DNA of 15,789 nt. It comes from Chloroflexota bacterium. Its GTDB lineage: Bacteria; Chloroflexota; Dehalococcoidia; UBA2247; RBG-13-53-26. This document shows, piece by piece, positions 1 to 6,459 of the stretch (the first letter of the stretch is position 1; each line of letters starts with the position of its first letter). The DNA lies in assembly GCA_003650185.1 (NCBI GenBank), contig QMOF01000022.1, positions 1 through 15,789 on the forward strand. The letters are read 5' to 3'. The notes beneath the pieces were generated by a model. It had not been told where the DNA came from, searched no databases, and saw only the letters and a list, made by a program, of their open reading frames with translations. A program made the position numbers and the translations under genes.

Positions 1-118
1 CCGGGGCGGGGCGTGTTGGGGCAGCAAGGAAGTGCGCACGTCCCACTTTGGTGAGTACCCATCCTTGGAGCATGTAGCGCAACACGCTGAGCTGGGTCGA
101 AGATAATCGCCTTTTCAT
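1..118 (-). CDS. Small phage-type protein, 5' part only (possible winged-helix), cut by window edge
   Basis: An open frame of 39 codons starts at ATG 118-116 and runs off the left edge. It is preceded by GGAGG with a five-base spacer, a strong ribosome binding site. It begins MKRRLSSTQLSVLRYMLQGW. The pattern of a short polar start, a TQ-x-x-VL helix and then a GW turn resembles the small winged-helix-like proteins common in phage genomes, but this is a weak resemblance from a fragment. It is the next gene of the leftward operon, 80 bp after rusA. Its length and function cannot be judged. Confidence 0.6.
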   Translation of the reverse strand, partial: MKRRLSSTQLSVLRYMLQGWVLTKVGRAHFLAAPTRPAP

Positions 119-198
119 TGCATCCTCCACTCGCTCACAAGAGGGTTATGATCCCCCTTTATGACTAAGCCACAGAATAGATCAATATCTTGCATCGA
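119..198. other. Short gap between rusA and the partial gene
   Basis: An 80-bp spacer. It holds the ribosome binding site of the gene at 1-118 and an imperfect dyad (about 141-163, GGG...CCC with flanking AAG...CTT and one mismatch). No T-run follows the dyad in the direction of the operon, so I do not call it a terminator. Confidence 0.4.
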
Positions 199-636
199 TT
201 AGCACTCAGCCAACTCCTCAATAGCCTCGCTTATCTCGACTTCTATTCGAGGTGAGTCTGGATAGACTGCGTAACGCTTGCTTTGCATCATGTCCACAAA
301 ATTTGAATCCCGATGGTATGCCAACCCTTCCAGGGCATCCAATACCAGCTTTGTTAAATTGTCCAGGTCGGGTTTGGTAACAGGCAGCCTTTCCCTCTTT
401 CGAAGGTATTGGGGCTTGGCAAGGTAAGCCCGAAGTAGAAGACGGAGCGGTGTACCCTCAGCAAATGCCGTCTGACCGCTCTCTAGGAACAATGCCTTCC
501 ACTGCTCCTCGGCCTGAGCTGTTCTTGACGGAGTATAGACCAAGGGCTTGCCTGCCTTAGTTTTGGTTACCCTTGGCCGTGCCTTGCCCACCGGATTACC
601 ATAGAGGGTGAGCCTGACGACCTTCGATTTTCCCAC
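199..636 (-). CDS. rusA: RusA-family Holliday junction resolvase
   Basis: RusA-family endonucleases resolve four-way junctions as dimers and are typical of phage recombination modules. From the GTG at 636 the protein is 145 residues, close to the family's usual 120-150. The signature KPDLDNLTKLVLDALEG (about residues 88-104) followed by HRDSNFVD carries the expected acidic metal ligands D90, D92 and D110 and the lysine K96. The N-terminal GNPVGKARPR segment is also typical. An ATG at 726 would overlap the upstream gene by 73 bp. I prefer the GTG at 636, which lies just after that gene's stop (654) and has GGAG six bases before it. It is the penultimate visible gene of the leftward operon. Confidence 0.9.
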   Translation of the reverse strand: MGKSKVVRLTLYGNPVGKARPRVTKTKAGKPLVYTPSRTAQAEEQWKALFLESGQTAFAEGTPLRLLLRAYLAKPQYLRKRERLPVTKPDLDNLTKLVLDALEGLAYHRDSNFVDMMQSKRYAVYPDSPRIEVEISEAIEELAEC

Positions 637-653
637 ATGACTCTCCTGCACTC

Positions 654-995
654 CTATAGGTCCAGCTTCCAAGCAGGGCACATCTCCTTTGACCAACACT
701 CGTTGGGCACCGAGCAGCCAAGACATGCCTCGGTGGGAGGCTCAACTCCCTGATAGGCACACCTGCCATCCAGAGAGGCCAGCTCGTCGCACAGGCTGTG
801 TAGCTTCGCTACTCCCCTGTCCCACCCTGCCAAGAGCTTGTCCCGCTTCTCCCCGGGCTCCATGTCGCGTATCAGGCGCCATCTCTCCAAAAGCAGCTTG
901 TTGCCTTTCCTGATACGAGCTGCAAGCTCCTCTTCCTTGGTACCTTGTGGTTGGAGAAGAGAGAGCTGCTGTGTTCCGCCAGGCTGATCGTTCAT
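654..995 (-). CDS. Unrecognised 113-aa protein with Cys-rich C-terminus
   Basis: I do not recognise the family. The first two thirds look helical and charged (residues about 20-75). The end has five cysteines spaced C-x11-C-x2-C-x6-C-x5-C and could bind a metal. The start codon overlaps the stop of the upstream helicase gene as ATGA (4 bp), so the two are probably translationally coupled. rusA follows after 17 bp. Its place between a helicase and a junction resolvase suggests an accessory role in replication or recombination, which is inference only. The 4-bp overlap and operon position make it very likely a real gene. Confidence 0.8.
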   Translation of the reverse strand: MNDQPGGTQQLSLLQPQGTKEEELAARIRKGNKLLLERWRLIRDMEPGEKRDKLLAGWDRGVAKLHSLCDELASLDGRCAYQGVEPPTEACLGCSVPNECWSKEMCPAWKLDL

Positions 996-2599
996 AGCTC
1001 CAACCTCCAGTCGATGGCTCTGATCCCCTCGGCCTCAAGAAGCCAAAGCCCTTTCTTTGCACGCGTCAGCCCTACATACCAGCAGCGGCGCTCCCCCTCC
1101 GGAGCCCTCAGCCACTCCGCGTAGGTCCTGCCTGCCATCTCTGGTCTCAACACTACAAAGTCTGCCTCCATCCCTTTGGCACTGTGGATAGTACCCACTC
1201 TTATCGGAGCTTGGGTGGTAAGCATACGCTCCCCACCTCGATCCAGAAGCCTCTTGTAATAAGCCCTCTCTAGAGCTGGCAATCGCAGCGCTTCGATAAA
1301 GTCCCCGTCCTTATTGACCAGTAAATCCCAGAGAGCCGGCTTGAAATAGCCTTCCAAATCCCAAACGGCGACATTAGCCTCGGGGCGTTGCCTGGCCAAT
1401 TCCGCCAACCGGGTTTTAGCACCCCGCACCAGGTAACCACTGCTACGTAAAGCATCCACAAAGCGGGCAGCGTCTGCTACGCTTATCTTTTCGCCTCGCC
1501 CCAGCTTGCGCCCAGCCAAAATCACCGAGGTTACACTTTGTTTCAGCGGCGAGCTTCCGCGCAATGCCTCAAAAGGTAGCCCCTTCCGTATCAGGTCATC
1601 GGTGAAGTCGCTCAGCAGATAGCGGTTGCGGGCCAGCAGCAGGACGCTGCCCTCCTGGGCCAGCGTTTCGAGAGGGAAGCTATTCAGGTATCCAAACCTG
1701 ACATAGCCTTCCTCCTGCTGTGGCTTATAGGGCACATCCACCCGCTTCCTGTTGCGCCTTATCAGGCGCAGGGCTATCTCGTGGACCGCCCGGGGCACCC
1801 TGTGGGACTGAGTGAGTTGGCGGTCATCATCGTGAGGCCAGTTAAGGAAGACGCCAGGGTCAGCGCCGTTGAATGTATAGATGGCCTGGTCGGGGTCTCC
1901 CGCCAGATAGAGCAGCTTGGCCCCACCAGCCCACAGCCTGATTACCTCCGCCTGTAGGGGAGACAAGTCCTGCATCTCGTCCACGATGAGTACAGAGATA
2001 GTCGGGGCCACCCTATCCCGAAGCACCAGCATGAGCATGTCGGCAAAGTCCACCAGGCCGTTATCTGCCTTCCAGTGGCGGTAGCGGTGGTGGAACTCTG
2101 TCACCTGTGCGAGCGACCAGCCATCGGGGCAGTCTACCGGCTCCAGGAAGCGGTTATACGCCTCGGCAATGTCCCAAAGGGTGAGATTGCGCCGCCAATC
2201 CTCGAAAAAGAGGAGATAGTCCCCCAGGGTGCGCAGCATCATCTCCTGGACTTCAAAGGTCTCGGGGTCTTTGTCGGCAGGGGGGCTTATCTCGTAGCCG
2301 AACTGTAGGGCAAAGTCCTTTAGCCTGGCTCCCGTAGCCACCGAGCCTCGCCCCAGGCCCAGCAACGAGTAACAGGCGGAGTGAATCGTCCGGAACCACC
2401 TCAGGTCGTCGTTATCCAGCCAGGGGAACACCTGGAGGGCCCGGCTCTTCGCCTCCCGGGCCGCCGCCCTGGTGAAGGCCATGAAGCCTATCTCCTGGGG
2501 CGGCACGCCCTCTCGCAGGTGCCGCTCCACCACCTCCAGCAGGGCGGTGGTCTTGCCCGTGCCGGGCGGCCCGAAGATGCGTTGAGTCTTAGGTGCCAT
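992..2599 (-). CDS. UvrD/Rep-like superfamily 1 DNA helicase
   Basis: An ATP-driven 3'-5' DNA helicase by family. Counting from the ATG at 2599 (535 aa), all SF1A motifs are visible: Walker A GPPGTGKT at 10-17, GFMAFTRAAAREA (Ia) near 38-50, FRTIHSACYSLLG (Ib) near 69-81, DEMQD (II) at 207-211, GDPDQAIYTFNGAD (III) at 234-247, QSHRVP (IV) near 264, TIHSAKGMEADFVVL (V) near 470 and WYVGLTRAK (VI) near 507. The frame is open up to 2692, but AAGGAG lies six bases before the ATG at 2599 and the homologous part starts there. It overlaps the upstream HNH gene by 11 bp. No DnaB or D5-type helicase is visible, so this may be the element's own replication helicase, or it may serve recombination. Confidence 0.93.
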   Translation of the reverse strand: MAPKTQRIFGPPGTGKTTALLEVVERHLREGVPPQEIGFMAFTRAAAREAKSRALQVFPWLDNDDLRWFRTIHSACYSLLGLGRGSVATGARLKDFALQFGYEISPPADKDPETFEVQEMMLRTLGDYLLFFEDWRRNLTLWDIAEAYNRFLEPVDCPDGWSLAQVTEFHHRYRHWKADNGLVDFADMLMLVLRDRVAPTISVLIVDEMQDLSPLQAEVIRLWAGGAKLLYLAGDPDQAIYTFNGADPGVFLNWPHDDDRQLTQSHRVPRAVHEIALRLIRRNRKRVDVPYKPQQEEGYVRFGYLNSFPLETLAQEGSVLLLARNRYLLSDFTDDLIRKGLPFEALRGSSPLKQSVTSVILAGRKLGRGEKISVADAARFVDALRSSGYLVRGAKTRLAELARQRPEANVAVWDLEGYFKPALWDLLVNKDGDFIEALRLPALERAYYKRLLDRGGERMLTTQAPIRVGTIHSAKGMEADFVVLRPEMAGRTYAEWLRAPEGERRCWYVGLTRAKKGLWLLEAEGIRAIDWRLEL

Positions 2600-3005
2600 G
2601 TATGGCTCCTTCACGAAGCTCGGCACCCGGCTCCCTGGCACCCTGACCAGCCAGCCATTTTTCAAAGCAGTCCTTGCACATGATTCGCCCATCCTGCCAG
2701 GTCACCCTCTCTTTCTTGTCGACCAGGCGATGGCACCACTGGCGTGGCTGAGGCCGGTTCTGCGTGTTACAGCCGATGTCGTCCACAAGAGCTCCACAAC
2801 GGGCACACTGGTAGTCCGCCTTGCCGAGAATCCTCCGCCGCAGCTCCGGCCTGAAGATAACCGCGATGGAGAAGCCCTTCCGTCTAGCCTCCAACTGCTG
2901 CGAGCGGTGAAAGGCTCTGTGGCAAGCAGAGCAAAGGGCTTCCCAGTTACCAGGGTCGTTGTTCAGAGGGTTGCCGTCCTTGTGATGAATGCGCGCTCTT
3001 TTCAT
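2589..3005 (-). CDS. HNH endonuclease-like zinc protein
   Basis: 138 aa. The N-terminus holds an HNH core, IHHKDGNPLNNDPGNWEALCSACH (residues 6-29): H7/H8, the N15-N16 and N20 positions, and the zinc pair C25/C28. HNH proteins are metal-dependent nucleases, common in phages. The usual CxxC-beta-hairpin before the HH is missing. An in-frame TAA directly before the ATG rules out a longer start, so this is a short or N-truncated version. A second zinc-ribbon-like part follows: CARCG, a WCH, then MCKDC, itself treble-clef-like. The gene's end overlaps the helicase start by 11 bp. Upstream is the repeat-rich non-coding block. Whether it cuts DNA or is only a binding protein cannot be seen. Confidence 0.85.
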   Translation of the reverse strand: MKRARIHHKDGNPLNNDPGNWEALCSACHRAFHRSQQLEARRKGFSIAVIFRPELRRRILGKADYQCARCGALVDDIGCNTQNRPQPRQWCHRLVDKKERVTWQDGRIMCKDCFEKWLAGQGAREPGAELREGAIHGT

Positions 3006-3046
3006 TTACCCTGCCCCGAGAATCGTCTCTTTAATCTCTAGACCCC

Positions 3047-3078
3047 TTTTTCACCATGTATCGAGATGGTGTGAAAAA
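3047..3078. repeat. Dyad TTTTTCACCAT / ATGGTGTGAAAAA
   Basis: Left arm TTTTTCACCAT at 3047-3057, loop GTATCGAG, right arm ATGGTGTGAAAAA at 3066-3078. The arms pair over 11 bp with a 2-nt insertion in the right arm. It is A/T-rich at the outer ends. No transcription-terminator T-run follows on either strand (C-runs flank it), so an origin or operator role fits better. Confidence 0.6.
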
Positions 3079-3083
3079 CCCCC

Positions 3084-3156
3084 TGTAACCTGTAACCCAG
3101 GTACGATTTGGTGTAACCGACTGTAACTTCCGTATCTGGCGGTTACACTGGTTACA
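3084..3156. repeat. Six TGTAACC heptamer repeats (iteron-like)
   Basis: Direct copies at 3084-3090, 3091-3097, 3112-3118 (TGTAACC) and 3122-3128 (TGTAACT). Inverted copies (GGTTACA) at 3141-3147 and 3150-3156. Six sites in 73 bp is far beyond chance. The mixed orientation, with four copies facing two, resembles initiator-protein binding arrays. The protein that binds them is unknown; the adjacent primase and the regulators of the element are the obvious candidates. Confidence 0.75.
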
Positions 3157-3236
3157 ATAGGTATGCTCACTGACTCGACCTCGATGGCCTTCTGTCTGGA
3201 TACATAGGCAGTTGGCCCTCCAGAATTAAAAGGGGA

Positions 3237-4826
3237 TTAGAACTCCACGTCCTCGTTGATTTCCTCCTCAACTGGTGCCGCTTCGCTTTCTTCCGCCTCT
3301 CCTCTCGCAGGCAATACCCAGAACCTGAAGGTCTTCTTGCCCACCTTCTTGACCTGGGATTCCTTTAAGCCCCCATAGTGACGAAGCAAGGCCCATAGCT
3401 CGGACCGCTCGATGTTGAGATGGTGCTTGGCTCTCAGGTACTCCTGGGCGTCCCTGGCTCTGAAGTAATATTTGCCGTTGGATTCCAGGGGCCTCCCCGC
3501 TTCAATGTCCGCCTCGGACTGGGCTGGCGTTGTGGTCTCCAGCCATTGCCAGATGAGGTCTATGTAACGACTTTCGTCGGCGGCATCCGGCAGGGCTTTG
3601 TCCCTCTCCATCTGGGTCTGCAGCTTGTTCACGAACTCCAGCCACTCTTTTTGCTTCATTGAGATATTGGGGATAACGTCGAACTTCTGGTGGTAGAGCT
3701 TCTGAAACTCCCTGAGATTGAAAAGCTGCTCGTGCCTCAGCATGAGAACGCTGCCGTCTACCTCGACTTCGTATTTGGGCGGGTCGGTGCCCAGCTTCAG
3801 GATGCGCTTCACACCCACGGTATCGGGAGGGGGAGCTTCTACCCTCCTGTCCCTTTCTCCGTGCCTTTTGCGATAGACAGGGCACTCCTTTGAGCAGTAG
3901 CCCGCCGCCTCAATGTCGGGGCAGCCCAGCCTGTATTTGCCCGAATAGGCGTCCCTCAGGTTGTAGCCAAGTTGCCTTTCGCCCAGAGGCGGCCGGTTGC
4001 GCTCCATGTCCCACTTGAGCAGGGTGGCCTTGGCCAACTGCTGGTCCATCCCCTGGCGGTAGAGCATCACCGCCAACCGAAAGCTGGCGATATGCCGAAA
4101 GCCTTCCCTCACCCCCTCCAACATCCGGGTGAAGCAGGGCAGCGCGGCCTTTCTATCTGAGGCGCTATCGGGCGTGCTCGCCCCTGCTGGTTCGTCCTCT
4201 TTATCCTCTGGGTATTCAGCCAGGATTTCATCGAGCTTGGCCTCATCTATGATTGGCAGCCCCTCGATAAAGCCGATCCCCCAGTCAGGCAGTGGTTTGA
4301 AGTCCTCACTCAAAAAAGCAGTGCGCTTGCCGCTCTTGCGGTGAATCCCCCAGGGAAGCTTGATAAGGTTGCCCAGGTCTTGAGCCACCGCTTGCTTGGG
4401 GAAGACCTCTACCCTGATGGTTATTCCCATCTCTTCCTCTAGCTGGCGCAGAGCCAGCTTAAGAAGCTTGATTAGCTTGAAGGCGGGGACGAAGTTCTTG
4501 GTGATGACCCAGCCGTGGTAGCCTTTGCTCCCCGAGGACTCGATGCCGAGCTCAATCCCCCAGTGCTGGAACCATCGCCTAAGCCATAAGAGATACTGGC
4601 GCACTGAGTCGGTTCTCTCGTCGAAGTCGTAGACACCACATCGGGCCTTCCCATCAGGGGTAACCAGGTAGGCGCCAAACGTCCTTCTGCCAGCGATATG
4701 CTCCTCCAGAAGGGCAGCGGTCAGTGGCTTCCTGAGAGCCAGGTAAGAGCCATCGGCCTGCTGCATCGCATAGGCATCGTTACGTCCCACGATGAACTTC
4801 GACAGCGCCTCGACGTGTCTGTTCAC
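3237..4826 (-). CDS. AEP-superfamily DNA primase with PriL-like four-Cys domain
   Basis: 529 aa from a GTG with GGGAGG five bases upstream. The archaeo-eukaryotic primase catalytic core is visible: DFD at 67-69 (metal ligands), SSGSKGYHGW at 97-106 (the S-x-H motif), then EVFPKQ at 140-145 and LGNLIKLPWGIHRKSG at 151-166, a strand-turn also seen in TOTE-type and CRISPR-linked primase-polymerases. Residues about 230-320 hold C231, C302, C311 and C315 in a helical setting ending in CSKECPVYRKRH, resembling the iron-sulphur PriL C-terminal domain. A helical/winged region follows (about 370-505), then an acidic tail ending EDVEF. By family it makes primers and may also polymerise DNA. There is no fused helicase; the UvrD-like gene downstream may fill that role. 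Confidence 0.9.
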   Translation of the reverse strand: MNRHVEALSKFIVGRNDAYAMQQADGSYLALRKPLTAALLEEHIAGRRTFGAYLVTPDGKARCGVYDFDERTDSVRQYLLWLRRWFQHWGIELGIESSGSKGYHGWVITKNFVPAFKLIKLLKLALRQLEEEMGITIRVEVFPKQAVAQDLGNLIKLPWGIHRKSGKRTAFLSEDFKPLPDWGIGFIEGLPIIDEAKLDEILAEYPEDKEDEPAGASTPDSASDRKAALPCFTRMLEGVREGFRHIASFRLAVMLYRQGMDQQLAKATLLKWDMERNRPPLGERQLGYNLRDAYSGKYRLGCPDIEAAGYCSKECPVYRKRHGERDRRVEAPPPDTVGVKRILKLGTDPPKYEVEVDGSVLMLRHEQLFNLREFQKLYHQKFDVIPNISMKQKEWLEFVNKLQTQMERDKALPDAADESRYIDLIWQWLETTTPAQSEADIEAGRPLESNGKYYFRARDAQEYLRAKHHLNIERSELWALLRHYGGLKESQVKKVGKKTFRFWVLPARGEAEESEAAPVEEEINEDVEF

Positions 4827-4882
4827 AGCACCCTCCCATTGGAGGGCTTCTTGTCAATGACGCCTGTTAGATAATCGGCCAT
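4823..4882 (-). pseudogene. Possible leader peptide or remnant small gene before the primase
   Basis: A 19-codon frame (ATG 4882, MADYLTGVIDKKPSNGRVL) ends in a TGA that overlaps the primase GTG as GTGA, the hallmark of coupled translation. Upstream in the same frame the sequence stays protein-like (RRRYPLYEWRECFIT) back to three consecutive stops (TAG TAA TAG, near 4939-4947). Before those lies another short open piece beginning ATG AGT CCT just after the previous gene. I see no good ribosome binding site for the 19-codon piece. It may be a decayed small gene or a regulatory leader. Weak evidence. Confidence 0.3.
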
Positions 4883-4977
4883 AGTGATGAAGCACTCCCG
4901 CCACTCATAGAGGGGGTATCGTCGCCTCTGCCCAGGTTCCTATTACTAAGAGAGGAGACCGCGTCGAGGACTCATTA

Positions 4978-5871
4978 CTAGAAATCAAGGTCAGCCTCGG
5001 CTGGCACGGTTTCAGCTTGTGGTTCGTCTGAGGCAGGGATGTCTTCGTCAGGCACTTCAGCAACTTCTTCAGGCTCCGGCTTGGTTTTGCCTGGCAGACG
5101 CTCCAAAGCCTGCCGGAAAGTCATCTCCCTCACCTCTTTGGTGGATCGAACTCCCAGAGCATCCAGAATCTCCCGCCAATTGCTGTAGCCCTTGCCCTTG
5201 GCCTCAAGGATAAAATCCTCCTGGCTTATGTCGGACTCAGTAGCGGAACCCTTCGTCCCTGGCTTTGGTGCTGCAGGATGTGCTGCCGACCTGGGCGCCG
5301 TCGGCTCGTCAGGGAGCCCTAGCTTTCTGACCTTGCCTTCCTTGCGGGCCATGTCAATGACCTTGGTGATCAAAGACTCAGGCATGAGCCTGCGCTTGGC
5401 ATTGCGGGCGGCTTTGACCATGGCCACCTCTACGACGAAGGGATCGTCCTCCAGTCGCCTCAGGGGCTGGCCGTCTTTGATGATGGGCTTGCCGTCCTTG
5501 CCCCGGACGTAGATTTCCCGCTTGCGGGGCTGCCGCTTGGTGCCGAAGACCGTCTCCAGGAGAATCTCCCGCCCGTCCTGGCTCACGGCGAAGCGCCCCG
5601 CCTTGACCACGGCGGTCACACTGTCGGAGTCAGGGATCAGCTCGAAGTCCAGCTCCCTCAGCACCTCCCCCTTCATGGCCATCTCCGAGGCGACCCTGTC
5701 TACCCCGGCTTTGGACAGGCCCACCACCCTGCGGCTATCCCGGTCGGTGAATTCATAGACCAGGGTCTCGATAACCTCGCCCCGAAGCTCCTGGATGACG
5801 GCCTCGTCCTCCACCCGCTCCATGACCTCGAAGGGCCTCCAGGGGACTATCTCTCTACCTGTGTCTGCCAT
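4978..5871 (-). CDS. Probable ssDNA-binding / strand-annealing protein with SSB-like acidic tail
   Basis: 297 aa. The start is certain: AAGGAGG six bases before the ATG. I do not recognise a named family. Residues about 20-190 form one domain containing VGLSKAGVDRVASEM and a segment FVVEVAMVKAARNAKRRLMPESLI, similar in style to the A-x-x-K-A-x-x-N-A helix of phage single-strand-annealing proteins. After a Pro/Ala linker a small helical domain follows (ISQEDFILEAKGKGYSNWRE...MTFRQALERL, about 217-260), like the C-terminal helices of recombination proteins. The tail is acidic and ends ADLDF, like SSB tips that recruit partners. Its position ahead of primase, helicase and RusA fits an ssDNA-handling role. 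That role is inference. Confidence 0.85.
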   Translation of the reverse strand: MADTGREIVPWRPFEVMERVEDEAVIQELRGEVIETLVYEFTDRDSRRVVGLSKAGVDRVASEMAMKGEVLRELDFELIPDSDSVTAVVKAGRFAVSQDGREILLETVFGTKRQPRKREIYVRGKDGKPIIKDGQPLRRLEDDPFVVEVAMVKAARNAKRRLMPESLITKVIDMARKEGKVRKLGLPDEPTAPRSAAHPAAPKPGTKGSATESDISQEDFILEAKGKGYSNWREILDALGVRSTKEVREMTFRQALERLPGKTKPEPEEVAEVPDEDIPASDEPQAETVPAEADLDF

Positions 5872-6064
5872 CGTCTGCCTCCTTAACTGGATTGATTTTC
5901 TCGCGTCCTGCGCCTTGAACGCTCTGGACCTCAGCCTCTCCTAGCCGCCGTCTATGAGCCGTAGCTATCATGCGGGCCAGGATGCGTAATCCGTCTTCTA
6001 AAGGCTCCTGTTCCTTAGAGTCAGGATGAACAGGGGCACTGGTTTTAGTGATCGGGGTTGTCAT
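5855..6064 (-). CDS. Unrecognised 69-aa protein
   Basis: A small charged protein with one predicted helix (DGLRILARMIATAHRRRL, about residues 24-41). Its ATG overlaps the stop of the upstream XRE gene as ATGA, and its last 17 bp overlap the next gene's start, whose ribosome binding site lies inside it. This packing is typical of a coupled early phage operon and is the main evidence that it is real. GAGGA lies about ten bases before the ATG. No function can be proposed; no cysteines, no membrane segment. Confidence 0.65.
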   Translation of the reverse strand: MTTPITKTSAPVHPDSKEQEPLEDGLRILARMIATAHRRRLGEAEVQSVQGAGREKINPVKEADDGRHR

Positions 6065-6363
6065 TCTTGAGCGTTCCTCTTCTTCTGCACAGAGCCGCGG
6101 TTCTCTGGTGGCGGCAGGATTTGTTCGTAGAGCTCATCCAAAGAACACCCCAAGACTTCTCGAATGAGCAGGGCGTGCTCAATGGAAAGGAAACGTCGGT
6201 TATTTTCCAGGGCGCTCAGCGTGGTGCGCTCGATCCCGGTGCGCCGTGCAAGCTCTGCTTCGCTGATAATTAGACCGCGCAGGCGGCACTCACGGACTCG
6301 ATTGCGATAGCGAGCTCGCACTCCTGCCCGGGCGGGGTTCTTCTTAGGTATACCTCTACGCAT
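6061..6363 (-). CDS. XRE-family HTH regulator, first gene of leftward operon
   Basis: 100 aa. The helix-turn-helix spans about residues 33-75: ISEAELARRTGIERTTLSALENNRRFLSIEHALLIREVLGCSLDELYE, the Cro/CI-type pattern. The basic N-terminal extension (about 1-30) is unusual for a minimal Cro. It heads the leftward replication operon and faces the repressor gene at 6499 across a short divergent control region, the layout of a Cro/CI switch. It could be the Cro-like early regulator or an activator of the operon. A perfect AGGTATACCT palindrome lies inside its own codons 3-6 (6346-6355), so it may be autoregulated. The ribosome site before the ATG is weak (AAGG very close to the start) and the -10 lies only about 11 bp upstream, giving a very short leader. 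Confidence 0.88.
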   Translation of the reverse strand: MRRGIPKKNPARAGVRARYRNRVRECRLRGLIISEAELARRTGIERTTLSALENNRRFLSIEHALLIREVLGCSLDELYEQILPPPENRGSVQKKRNAQE

Positions 6364-6374
6364 GGCCTTGCTAT

Positions 6375-6405
6375 ATTATACACGAGCGTATACCCACGCC
6401 GTCAA
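6375..6405 (-). promoter_or_regulatory. Leftward promoter (early operon)
   Basis: On the minus strand a TTGACG -35 (6405-6400) and a perfect TATAAT -10 (6380-6375) are separated by 19 bp, slightly long. Shifting to TGTATA as -10 gives 17 bp. It would start the transcript within a few bases of the ATG at 6363 and drive the leftward operon. Confidence 0.65.
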
Positions 6406-6429
6406 GAAGTATCTCGCATGCCACAGGTA

Positions 6430-6459
6430 TTGACAACCGTGCCAACATTGATGTATAAT
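6430..6459 (+). promoter_or_regulatory. Rightward promoter (repressor operon)
   Basis: TTGACA at 6430-6435 and TATAAT at 6454-6459, both perfect consensus, with an 18-bp spacer. The expected start is near 6466, giving a leader of about 33 nt before the repressor ATG at 6499. Inverted heptamers AGGTATT (6425-6431) and AATACCT (6457-6463) bracket the promoter. Confidence 0.8.

Larger units (their letters stand above)
3006..3236. other. Non-coding repeat block, candidate origin or operator
   Basis: A 231-bp gene-free stretch between the primase and the HNH gene. It contains six TGTAACC-type heptamers and a long dyad, listed separately. The remainder (3157-3236) shows no structure I can support. 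A clustered repeat array plus a dyad directly beside a primase gene is the architecture of iteron-type replication origins, but it could equally be a regulator's binding region for the downstream HNH-helicase genes. Confidence 0.5.

Noticed and set aside
141..163. Imperfect dyad after rusA that could be a terminator
   Set aside because: One mismatch in a short stem, no T-run in the operon's direction, and another gene follows with a strong ribosome site.
199..207. TTAGCACTC, identical to one half of a CIRCE heat-shock operator
   Set aside because: No GAGTGCTAA partner nearby, and it lies in the end of the rusA gene far from any heat-shock gene.
636..726. Longer rusA from the ATG at 726
   Set aside because: It would overlap the upstream gene by 73 bp and adds residues without family resemblance; the GTG at 636 has a good ribosome site.
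1529..1535. Extra GGTTACA heptamer inside the helicase gene
   Set aside because: A single copy of a 7-mer in coding sequence is expected by chance and is not part of the array at 3084-3156.
2598..3041. 147-codon plus-strand frame across the HNH gene
   Set aside because: Antisense to a gene with a clear HNH core and overlapping operon structure; no own ribosome site.
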